From assembly GCF_029227915.1 (NCBI RefSeq), contig NC_079876.1:16306001-16370000 (forward strand): DNA of 64,000 nt. The letters run 5' to 3'. The position numbers were made by a program, and so were the translations under genes. Of this stretch, positions 52,170 to 62,086 are shown one piece after another. Under the pieces are notes generated by a model. The model was not told the DNA's origin, made no database searches, and saw only the letters and a program-made list of their open reading frames with translations. Position 1 is the stretch's first letter; every line of letters begins with the position of its first letter. The stretch comes from Hydractinia symbiolongicarpus. Lineage: Eukaryota > Cnidaria > Hydrozoa > Anthoathecata > Hydractiniidae.

Positions 52170-53327
52170 ATGTTTTGCAAAAAATTACCCAACTTTAACT
52201 TGCCAATAAAGAAATTGAAATGCAGTTTGGTTTCAAAGGCGTATCACTTGCCCAGTCAAATGAAATGTGTGGAACTTAATAAATATGCTGATTGCCTTGA
52301 TGACCTAAAAATTAATGCAACAACATCACCTCCAACTGATAAAGAAATAGGGGCTCATCAGGCTTTAATAAAGGTTATGGCTGCATCTATCAATCCATTT
52401 GATATCGAAATGACTAGAGGATATGGTCGAGAAGCTATGAATGTTTTCCGAAGAATGTCAAAATATCCAGAATTTCCTTTAATATTAGGTCGTGATTGTT
52501 CTGGAATTGTGATCAAACGTGGCAAACGTTTTCGGCGATTTAAAGTTGGAGACGCTGTTACTTGTGTACGTTGGATTGATGGGCAAGGAACTCATGCAGA
52601 GTATGTGGTTGTAAATAAATGCGAGATGTCACTTAAACCATGTAACTTAACACATACAGAGGCTTCAAGTTTTCCATATGTTGGATGTACCACTTGGAAT
52701 GCGCTTATCCATTCAGGGGTAGTACCCATCACTGGTAGACCAAAAAAAGTATTTATTCCTGGTGGTACTGGAGGTATCGGATCATTTGCTGTACAGTTGT
52801 GTCAGAGTTTTGGACATGATGTGTTTACAACATGTGCCACAGATGGTATTAAAATTTTAAACAACATTGGAATTAAGAATGTGATCGATTATACTTCAAC
52901 AAACTACTTACGTGATCTTGAATCATGTGGCCCATTTGATGTTATGTATGACACACTGAACGAAAAATACTTTGAACTTTTTAAGGGACTTTTGAGAGAC
53001 ATGTCATTTTCAAGTTATGTGTCACTTCGCCCTACTTTACTACCCGAGATGGATGAACAAGGCGTGGCATTGGGTTTATTAAAATCTGGTGGAAAGTTTT
53101 TGCAATCCAATTTATCACAACTATCATCTGGAAAGGGAAGTTATAGATGGGGTTTTTTCACTCCCAATGCATTAATGTTGGACCAAATTAGGCCACTAAT
53201 TGAGAGTGGAAAGATAAAGCCATTAATTGACAAAGTATTTACTATCGATGACGCATTAGATGCTTATAAACATGTTGCAGAGGGCCACACACGTGGTAAA
53301 ACAATAATAAAAATGACCGAAGACTAG
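52170..53327 (+). CDS. RTN4IP1: RTN4IP1-like mitochondrial NAD(P)H oxidoreductase
   Basis: A 385-residue product in a single coding exon; a TTTAG acceptor lies four bases before the ATG, so any intron is in the 5' UTR. It is a medium-chain dehydrogenase/quinone-oxidoreductase: N-terminal GroES-like part (MAASINPFDIEMTRGYG, FPLILGRDCSGIV, LTHTEASSFPYVGCTTWNA) and a Rossmann fold with nucleotide motif IPGGTGGIGSFAVQL (about 195-209), then VIDYTS and GHTRGKTII at the end. The ordered blocks match human RTN4IP1 (396 residues), including the YRW-FF segment. The basic N terminus (KKLPNFNLPIKKLK) fits a mitochondrial targeting signal. Human RTN4IP1 acts in mitochondria and is tied to coenzyme Q synthesis and optic neuropathy. 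No zinc ligands of alcohol dehydrogenases are present, as expected. Confidence 0.92.
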   Translation: MFCKKLPNFNLPIKKLKCSLVSKAYHLPSQMKCVELNKYADCLDDLKINATTSPPTDKEIGAHQALIKVMAASINPFDIEMTRGYGREAMNVFRRMSKYPEFPLILGRDCSGIVIKRGKRFRRFKVGDAVTCVRWIDGQGTHAEYVVVNKCEMSLKPCNLTHTEASSFPYVGCTTWNALIHSGVVPITGRPKKVFIPGGTGGIGSFAVQLCQSFGHDVFTTCATDGIKILNNIGIKNVIDYTSTNYLRDLESCGPFDVMYDTLNEKYFELFKGLLRDMSFSSYVSLRPTLLPEMDEQGVALGLLKSGGKFLQSNLSQLSSGKGSYRWGFFTPNALMLDQIRPLIESGKIKPLIDKVFTIDDALDAYKHVAEGHTRGKTIIKMTED

Positions 53328-53536
53328 TGATTATGTCTGTACTATGCACTTTTGTGGAAATACAAAAGAAAAAAATTATTACAGTGTGTTATCTTTCCTC
53401 TTTTTCATGTTTTCAATACAGTTGTTGCTTATTAATATATTCTAATGCTTTAATCGATTTATGCTAATCTTTTTTCATATAGCGTACAGGTAAAGTTTTA
53501 GTTAAACTGCAATTTCATATGCATTAAAAGAGGTTC

Positions 53537-56500
53537 ATGGATGGATGCATAACAAGGGAACGTTTTGATAAAGAATGTGAACAAATTATCAAACGAAGTG
53601 CTGAGTTAAAGGATAACTTCACATTGGAATCATCAAAGGTTTATGCAATTACTTTTTTATATTTTAAGGTGAAAAATTGGAAGTTTAGATATTCACAAAG
53701 TGTCTACCAGACCTTGAAAATCCCTAAATGTTTATTAAAAATTATCAGTTAATGAATAACCAGCTTCTTGAAACAAAACACTAGACCTATCATGTTTGGT
53801 ATCCTTTGTTTAAAACATGGGGAGCACTTGTTGGCGACAACTGAATCTACATAGGTTATTGTGGTCCAACTGTTTGCAGGCTGTTTTTGCCTGATTATTT
53901 TCTGGATTCATCCTTTATTGGTTAAGAGAATTAAAATTTTGTATTATATGGTTTCTTAAAGACATTACAGAATATACCTTTCCTCTTTTTTAATGATTTG
54001 TTGAAAAGAACATAAATAAGGATGTGAATGGCAATTTAACCTGTTAAATATTAGCTTAAAGTTTCCTTTGTTACGTAAATCTCATGTTGTTATAAGATAA
54101 TTTATAACACTGCTTCTTTTGTACCCGGAGCCTAAAATAGGATCAGGCTGGAAAACTTTCAGACGCTCTCAAATTATTCGCATTTTTATGTGTATATTTT
54201 AACAATCTTCCTTAATTTCGCAGCACGATGAATTTTGCAAGTATTTATGTAAACACACAACGAAAATCATTACCGTGGATGATGACAAAAATGTGTATGA
54301 GAACAATGAAATGGATGACAGCATGAATGAAGAAGACGTTCCAGTTGATAAAGTAAGGGACTTGTTTATTCTGTGAAACTTTTTGTTTATAAAATCGAAA
54401 TATTTCTACTAGATAATGTATGTTAGAGAAATGAGTAATTTATTTTTCCACAAAGAAATCACGTCACATTTAAAAAAAAATTGCAGCAAATATAAACAGG
54501 GGGTGGCTACATGTCATGATAATTGCAAAAGTCATAAAAAATAATTTTTTCAAGTCATGGATTTTTTTTTAAATCATGGAACTTTTCCTACCCTCGTGCC
54601 TGCCTATTTCAATTTTAAACATATCAAGATTTGCGATGTGTACTTATTTTCAGTTATCTCACTTGTTTTCTTTGCCGTTTATATTCTTGACTTCAATGGT
54701 TTGCAATTGTAAAAAGTATATTTGGGTACATTTTACTGCGTTCTGTGGACATCCTGCATCCTCCTGTTTGGAAGTTTTGTATCTCTGTTTGCATTTAAAC
54801 AATTTTATAAGTTTTGTATATTTATAGTTGTCTGCATCAGTGAAGCATTCAGACGTCGTAAATTTCAAACATCATATCGTCTATAGCGATAGTTACAATG
54901 TCCCAGTCATGTATTTTACAGCAACTTCGACAGGTTGGTGCACGAATTAGTTGATTCCTAGAAATTAAGCTTTCTTCTTTTTTTGATGCATTGGATATTT
55001 TGATCTAAAGTATAAAAAGGATAGCCCGAATGAGTTAGCGGTTTTTTGAAGGGCTACGAACCGGTTAAAATGCTCACATTACGTATATCCTGCGCACATA
55101 TTAAAAATCCGGCAAACGCGTTTTGCGCAATGAACAGACCAGACCAGCGCACAGACTAGCGCACTCGCTGGTTCAATATTTTTTTTCGAAAAGTATATTA
55201 CAAAGAAATATTTCAGCGAGACTCATTCTGGATGAAAACATAACCAAGGCTGGGAAAAATAAAAATTCTAAATATATCTATATGTTCGAGTCTGTAAATT
55301 ACATACATGCCGAAAAAAATAGCCAGTTTGTTTTTCGCCCCCATCAGGTCGACTTTCGTGTAAGTCACTAAAGTCGAAAACCAATAGCCGTTCCGTAAAT
55401 AATTATAATATTAAAATCTATATTTCGTGTTTAAGGATTTGAAATGCACAAGAAAAAGATCTTCTCCCTCGTTTTTAAAACTTGTGTTACTGAAGCTCCT
55501 GTCCAAATTTGTTTTGAAGTCAAAGTTTTGATTTGCTTGAAAGATCTTTTTTTGCGAAAGTTGTTTATGTGTTATGTTACCATCTTATGTCATAGATGGA
55601 AGAATAAAAACACTGGAAGAAATATGGCAGCTTGTTCCTGAACAACAAAAGCACGCTTTGCAGGACAAATGGTCATTTATTACTCAACAAGTAATATATT
55701 TTATTATGTTTTGTAAATTTGTTTGCCATATGTTCGGGTTGCAAAAAACGGTGCTGTTTCAAAGTTTTTTTTTTCTTTAAAAAACGACTTTTCCTAACTG
55801 TAATTTATAATAATTCAAATCTGCATTTCTGTATTGACTGTCGCTTGATATCACTCTGTTAGATTTGAACTTCCATTTGGCGTTTCTAGGACACATTTTA
55901 ATTTTTAAATTGTCTTACCTATATTTTAATACTCGCTCTCATTGTCTGTGAACCAATTTTAAAAACAGGGCTTTTGAAATGAGAATGGCATTTTAATTGC
56001 ACCTGTAGTCATAATAATAAAACTTGTCCAAGCACATTTCATTACTTTATACTAGCAGGCAGGCAAGAATGCACGAAACAGTTTTTCTCTATATTCAATG
56101 TTTATATATATTTTAGGAGCACCCATATTTGCAGATACCGTGTTATCAGTTACACCCGTGTCACACGTCAAATTTTATGAAAGCTTTGTCGACAACAAAC
56201 AGGTATGTTGAAAATTGTTCCCGCCACACGACGGTCCTTGCGTTACGCGAGAGCTTGTTACGACGGCCCTTGTTGGCATTATTTTTTAATCGCTTTTTAA
56301 ATGTTAGTCGAATCGCGATATCAACACTCAACGTGAATGTTGATATGGTAATTTTTTGCGCTGCAAAAATCAGGAAGCGTTGACGTATAGAGACAGGAAA
56401 GGGTTTGAAGGACTGATCTATATATAATTTTAATATTAAGCTATTTTAATCTCTCTCTAAAACGATATATTCGGGGTTTTTAAGACGACCCTTTGTCATT

Positions 56501-56848
56501 AACCCTCCTAGATTTAAAAAACGGAGTAACGGAAGAGATGAAGCTACTCTTCAGAGAGCCCTAGAAAAGGGTTTCGCCTTAAAAATGATTTACTTTTTTT
56601 TAAGTGTATCTTCTGAGAAAAATTAATTTTATATGCAAAAGTGTTATTAGCTACATCTCGAGAGCTAAATTTTTCCTTATGTATTGTATTTAGTGATTTA
56701 AATTCATTTAAATTTATAAAATTTCCCCCTTCTGTTTTCTTTGTATTTCTTCTTCACTTTTAGCAACTATCTTTTAATGTGGATAAGTGCGATTGGTCCT
56801 GTCGTGAATTTAAACCTACCCATGGCTTACTTCCATTCGATACCGTGA
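53537..56848 (+). CDS. ATG10: ATG10, autophagy E2-like conjugating enzyme
   Basis: Six exons join in phase: 53537-53638, 54224-54352, 54828-54933, 55596-55690, 56117-56202 and 56764-56848, giving 200 residues (human 220). Recognisable blocks in order: FDKECEQIIKRS, HIVYSDSYNVPVMYF, DGRIKTLEEIW, WSFITQQ|EHPYL, LHPCHTSNFM and WISAIGPVVNLNLPMAY. The catalytic cysteine is in LHPC (about C159; human C166). ATG10 takes activated ATG12 from ATG7 and passes it to ATG5, the step needed for phagophore growth. The acidic stretch DDDKNVYENNEMDDSMNEED replaces a variable loop. It starts only 209 bases after the RTN4IP1 stop on the same strand. No lesion is visible. Confidence 0.93.
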
Positions 56849-57601
56849 ACCGTTCCCATGTATTAAGTTAACGTTTGGTTTCTGACGAGACTTATGAAAG
56901 ATTAAATAGTGCAGCATTGTGGATTGCAAGCAAACCAAGCCGTTACTAGAAAATTAATTTTGGTTTCTGCATCTAGCGATGTTTACCACACGTGAAGTTG
57001 GCTTTCTAACAGAATTTTTTACTACGTTTTGTATGTCCTGTGTAGACATCTTATTTACTAAAGTATTTTTTAAACTACCCAGGGAACAAGAATGATGTGA
57101 AGATAACATTACTTTTCCAGCGTTCCCCACCAACCACTAAAAATTTAAAATATGTGCAGCAAAACGAAATAAAAAAAAGATAAACTTACAGACGTATTTC
57201 TCACAACTTACATTTGTATATTCTTGCAGAAAAATAGCCACCCACAGAAGCCAAACAAACAAACAGTACCTTAAAATTCAAAGGAGTCATTGTAACAGTC
57301 TACTCAGAACAAAGACTGTCCACATAGAAGACAGTCCGCATAGAAGACAGTCAACACGACAGTCCACGTTATATCATGGAGGTAGGAATACAGTATATAT
57401 ATATATATATATAGTTTTCAATAACAAACAAAGTACCAAAATATAACAAGAAGCTTTCTTTAAAAGTTTAATTTGTTCTCTGTAGAAAGACATTTAAAAA
57501 GTATATTATTTCGTTCGTGAGGTCAAATTTAGAGTTATATTTTAAATGAAAAGGACTGGGTATTAAGTTAAAAGAGACTGACCAGATAAATTTGAAATTA
57601 C
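56849..57601. other. 3' flank of ATG10, no gene seen
   Basis: Contains a short imprecise repeat of GACAGTCC-CATAGAA units (57312-57368) and a (TA)n run near 57392-57410. No coding frame. Confidence 0.4.
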
Positions 57602-57717
57602 GCCACGGCTCGTGTCGAGAGAACTGCACGGCCGGTGTAAAGCGAACTGCACGGTCGGTGTGAAGTGACTACACGGCCTGTTTAAAGCGAACCGCACGGC
57701 CCGTGTAAAGTAACTAA
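57602..57717. repeat. 23-bp tandem repeat, five copies, GC-rich
   Basis: CACGG starts at 57604, 57627, 57650, 57672 and 57695. Unit approximates CACGGCCGGTGTAAAGCGAA plus three bases. Much richer in G+C than its surroundings. Confidence 0.85.
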
Positions 57718-58527
57718 GTAATCAACGAGTTTTAATAATGCTTAAGAATGTTGTTGCTTAGCAATGAAATATCACAACTAAATGTCGAAAATTTTTAGTT
57801 TTTCAAATTTTTCATCGAAATTTAAAGAAGCTTTATTTCTTAATGTTTTTACTTATTTGGTAAATTGTATATAAAGTAATTTTACACATAGACAGAAAAA
57901 TCAATTTAATACTGTGACGTTATGTTCCAAGGGTTTCTAATTCAGAGGCACCAGCACCCTGGAAAACCTGAACTTTAGGAAGTTTAGTAAAAAAAGGAGG
58001 AGAATGAAAATTGACTTGTCACCCTCCTACCTCGTTCTAACACCCTCTGAAAAGATGCAATCTTGTTAACAAAGCTTGACCCATTTAATTTTTGAACCTG
58101 CAGTAACACGCACAATCAAATAAGAAAGCGCGCAGTAGATTCTGTTTTGAACTTGCGAGGTACTGGAAAATTTGTTCGAGGTAGTGGGGGTTCGAGATGA
58201 AGAGGAAAGATAAACTTAAAAGTTAGAGAGACGAATCAACGTGTGTGTACCAGACATACAGTGTTCAAGACAGAAATTTCGTAATGTTTTATAAAACTTA
58301 AAAATAACTGGTTTATATTTTATTTATGGTTCTCTTTATTATTTTGATAAATTTAGAATTTCGTGCTTTTGTCGCCACCACACAAAGATGTTCGCGATAA
58401 GTTGCGAACGATTCTTTTTTTACACGTAATAAGAATGCGCAATTTTTATTCCATTGTAATACTATTTTTAATTTTGATTTCTATCTTTTTTGTATATCAA
58501 TTATTCGTAAAAGCTCAATAATTAAAA
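57718..58527. other. Intergenic stretch without recognised gene
   Basis: Nothing supported on either strand. Confidence 0.4.
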
Positions 58528-59046
58528 ATGATGTATTATAAACTAAAAGATTCAGCCTTTTCGTGGACAGTTCCAAGAGAAGAATTATTAATCTGCATTT
58601 GTAATAAATATGCTTGCACTCCAACGAGACCAAACTTTAACAAGATCAAATACAATACTTCAAATACTTTTCCTTATTATATTTCTACATTAAAAGGCTT
58701 TATATGTAGGAATAGAAAAGGATTACTGAAAAAGGAATTACGTCTAGAACTCTTAAAATATAAAAGTTATCAATCTGTGGCCATTCTAAATTTGAGCATA
58801 AAACAAGTACTATTTTTCGTACAATTTTTGTTAATACGACATCATACTATGGATTGTACACAAATATATCGCAACAGTCTGATAATATTTTATTTTGGCT
58901 TTTATTTCCTTAATGCTTTCTCCCTTTTCCCGTGGTTTATTATTTTTTTTTTTTGGAAGGTTTTGATAATTAACGCATTTTTACATTTCGTAGTGTTCAT
59001 AACAAAATGTCGTTCCATTCAAGGTAACGACACATCCATGGTTTAG
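58528..59046 (+). CDS. Open frame of 172 codons, probably not a gene
   Basis: Long for this base composition, but the product is Ile/Phe/Tyr-rich, as random AT-rich DNA would be, with no recognised domain. The C-terminal third is strongly hydrophobic (about 120-160), which T-rich DNA would give by chance. No splice or polyadenylation evidence decides. Confidence 0.12.
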   Translation: MMYYKLKDSAFSWTVPREELLICICNKYACTPTRPNFNKIKYNTSNTFPYYISTLKGFICRNRKGLLKKELRLELLKYKSYQSVAILNLSIKQVLFFVQFLLIRHHTMDCTQIYRNSLIIFYFGFYFLNAFSLFPWFIIFFFWKVLIINAFLHFVVFITKCRSIQGNDTSMV

Positions 59047-61285
59047 TTGTCCTGAACATAATTATACTGTTTCGTTAGTAACAGACACCTATTTTTTCAT
59101 CCAAAAATATTTTAAGATTTATTTTTTAATATATGAGAAAAAAGCAGGCTGGAAAAATAAGAAGACTGGAGTTAGATTTTACTGGTGTTTTATAAAAAAG
59201 CGTGTACAACAAAAGTTGTGTTGTGTGTTTGGGCCTTAACAGACTAAAAGGTAGTTAATTTACTAGTAGCCAGAAAAAACTATATTTATGACTTTAATAT
59301 CAAGAAAGTGCCAGCAGGTGCACAGAGAACAGAATGTTTATTTTTGTGAATTCTATATATTGAATAAAATCATAAAAATATAAAAAAAAATTTACTCTCC
59401 GTTCCGGAGTTTCTGAATTTTTTAATTAACTATAACATTGTGTTGAAAAAAAGTTTCGCCGGTGGAGAGCGCGCATATGAAGACGATAAATACTTTTTAA
59501 ACAATAAAACGATAAAAAAATTATCAATTTTTTAAGAACAAAGAAATGAAAACAAAAGAAAAAGATTAAAAAGATTTTTCTTCATGTTACTCGCCCACTA
59601 TAGAAAATATTCTTAGAGGGTAAGTAAGTCTATTTCTTTACTTTGTATTTGTCGTAAGTTTTTTTAGAAAAAAAACAGGGAATGTCAAATCTACGTTTAG
59701 GCACAACATTTTTACAAAAATGTTCAGATAAAAAATTCTAACTAAAACGAAAAGATCGTACCGAAGATATGATTTGTAACTCAGCGAGCTTTACACAAAA
59801 GTATAACATCAAACAAGAAAACGAAAAATAAAAGGTGTACTTTTTTGTTTTTCTGGCCATCTGTGTCAACACGTGTAAAGAATTATTTTCTTTGAACTTG
59901 CACAGACAAATTTCTTGTTTTCCCAGGGCATTTCGCTTCTAATTCTTCCTCTAAACTTAACTTCGAGAAGGACTTTATAATGTTCAAAATGTTCAATAGA
60001 GGTTCCTGAAATTCCTGACTTTCAATATTCTTAGATAGTTGTTAGTCAGTAAAATAATTCACGAGAATTCGCCCCTCGCTACGATCTTTGGTTCACACAC
60101 AGGGTAGTGTACAGTTCATACTCTCTGTCTGTCACACACAAGCTAGTGTACAGTACATTCTGTCTGCTACACCCACCTTGTTCCCTTCCTGTCACTGTGA
60201 AACTCATTCCCTCTCTTTATCATGAACTTCACCAATCTCAAACAAATTGTTCAGTCGCATGCGAGTTCGAGATAGAAAAAGAGAGAAAAGCTAGTGTAGC
60301 ATAATATATATGAAAAAATTCATGGTCTTGACCCAGCCTACACATGCACACTCTACATAGCAGCGATTCAACAACTATTTTTGACAGAATACGGGTGGCT
60401 AGAAGGAGGACGCTGCACCGCCAAAATAGGCACAGGGAGGAAGAGTTCTCATAACAAAGCCTATTTATTCGTTAATGAAATTTTGTAGAATTACCTCCTG
60501 TGAAAACAACGTATAACTACAATAACTGTCATTTGTTATGTGTCTACCAGGGGGTAATTAAAGTATAAGGGTTTTACGTGTGTTATTGTATCTGCCGCTT
60601 AAGTTATACCTGCTTCAGGATTAGATGGAATAATGAGAAATGTTCGTCATAAGAAGGCGTACTGGTACTAATATACTGATGTTATGGTATGTTTCATAGC
60701 TGAACCAATATTTCATGGACATTTACTTATACAATTACAGAGGGATGTTGTGTCTATCTGGTAAAGAAAAAAGTCTTTTAATACTTTTTCTTTTATTACT
60801 CAATCCAGTTGACCTATCTTATGACATACGTACCTAACAATACGCTCGTATCAAGAACTTGCTGTCAATGGTTGAGAACTTTCGGAGAAGGTCGTTACTT
60901 GTTGGTTGACAAAAGAAAGTACTTAGAAATATTGGAGTTGTGACTTCCTTGTCTTTATATTTTATTGTGTTTCTTTTGCGTCAAGTCTTGTTGTCTTTGG
61001 GCTGGTCCCATGAAGTCTGTGACGTGGTGTAACACGATCATTATTACATTTATTAATGAAAAAAGTTTACATTGCCTGTGTGAATGGAACATTTATATAT
61101 ATTGTAAGCTATGAAATTATTTAAAATTCCTTTTTCAAAACTTTTCAAAAAAAGCATTTACGTACATTATGGATGCTCTTGACTAATTTAAATAATTTTC
61201 GAAACGATAAGAACAAACTAAAAAAACAATTAATATTTACGAAAATGTGAGTTTGTTGAAGGTTCATGAAGTTTATGAACATTAT
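59047..61285. other. AT-rich intergenic region
   Basis: No gene, RNA or clear mobile element recognised. A GTGTACAGT...CTCTGTCTG phrase repeats loosely near 60106-60160. Confidence 0.4.
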
Positions 61286-61482
61286 TATTTGTTTGTTTTT
61301 CCACGTTATGCAAAATAGAGCACCATTATTTGTATGTTTCTCCACGTTCCGTAAAACAGAGCACAATTGTTTGTTTTTCCACGTTCTGCAAAATAGAGCA
61401 CCGTTATTTGTATGTTATTCTACGTTCCGTAAAATAGAGCACTATTGTTTGTTTTTCCAAGTTCCGTAAAATAGAGCACAAT
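61286..61482. repeat. Higher-order tandem repeat, 78-bp dimers
   Basis: The CCACGTT phrase (or variant) recurs at 61301, 61342, 61379, 61420 and 61457, alternating spacings of 41 and 37 bases, so the true unit is a 78-bp dimer. Each monomer ends AAAATAGAGCAC. Because 78 is a multiple of three the plus strand stays open across it, but there is no other coding sign. Confidence 0.85.
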
Positions 61483-62086
61483 ATTTATATATCAGCAATA
61501 GATACCCAACGCAAATAATCCCTTTACCCCTCCCCCCCTCCCCCTCCTCCTATTTCAAGTAAACGTGAGAGCTATTAAGCCTTTTGTTAATTATTCCCAA
61601 GGTTGTGATGAAGTCAAAACATGGTGGCTGGGCCACCATGAGAAAAAGAAGCTTCTTTTTCCCCAATTTGTATTAAAACGAAATATCTCATGCAAGCCAT
61701 CAATATCTCCTGACAGGCGAATATTATCAGGTGAATAAACCCAGTAGCAATTCGGGAGATTTTACTTTTGCAGCTACACCATACGCGATTCCTTTCCAGA
61801 TCACAATGACCACTCAGCCATTACTGCTTCCTGAAATAAAATGGAATAGGAAAATGAATTTTTTCGATCAGCTTTGTTCTAAGGGCTTTCATATCTTATT
61901 GATGCGGTTATAATAAATTTTAATAGCTTCTTTTAGAAAACCACTACTACATAAAACACTGAGATATTTCACCCTCTCCGAATATATATAGCCTACCATT
62001 TTCGTGGTAATCTTGCTTAGCAATTTTATTGGTATTTATACAACATGTGATACGTGTCTTTCATCTTTACTCCTAATTTTTTATAG
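61483..62086. other. Upstream flank of the right-edge gene
   Basis: Includes a C/T-rich run near 61528-61550. It ends in a T-rich tract and ATAG acceptor (62080-62086) in front of the long open frame. Confidence 0.45.

Noticed and set aside
57305-57368. A CRISPR-like direct-repeat array
   Set aside because: Units are imperfect, only a few copies exist with no constant spacers, and the genome is eukaryotic.
58528-59046. 172-codon open frame as a membrane protein gene
   Set aside because: Composition follows T- and A-rich DNA, no splice or polyadenylation support, and no recognised domain; listed only at low confidence.
61145-61469. Two short proteins on opposite strands over the 78-bp repeat
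   Set aside because: The repeat length is a multiple of three, which keeps frames open automatically; no other coding evidence.
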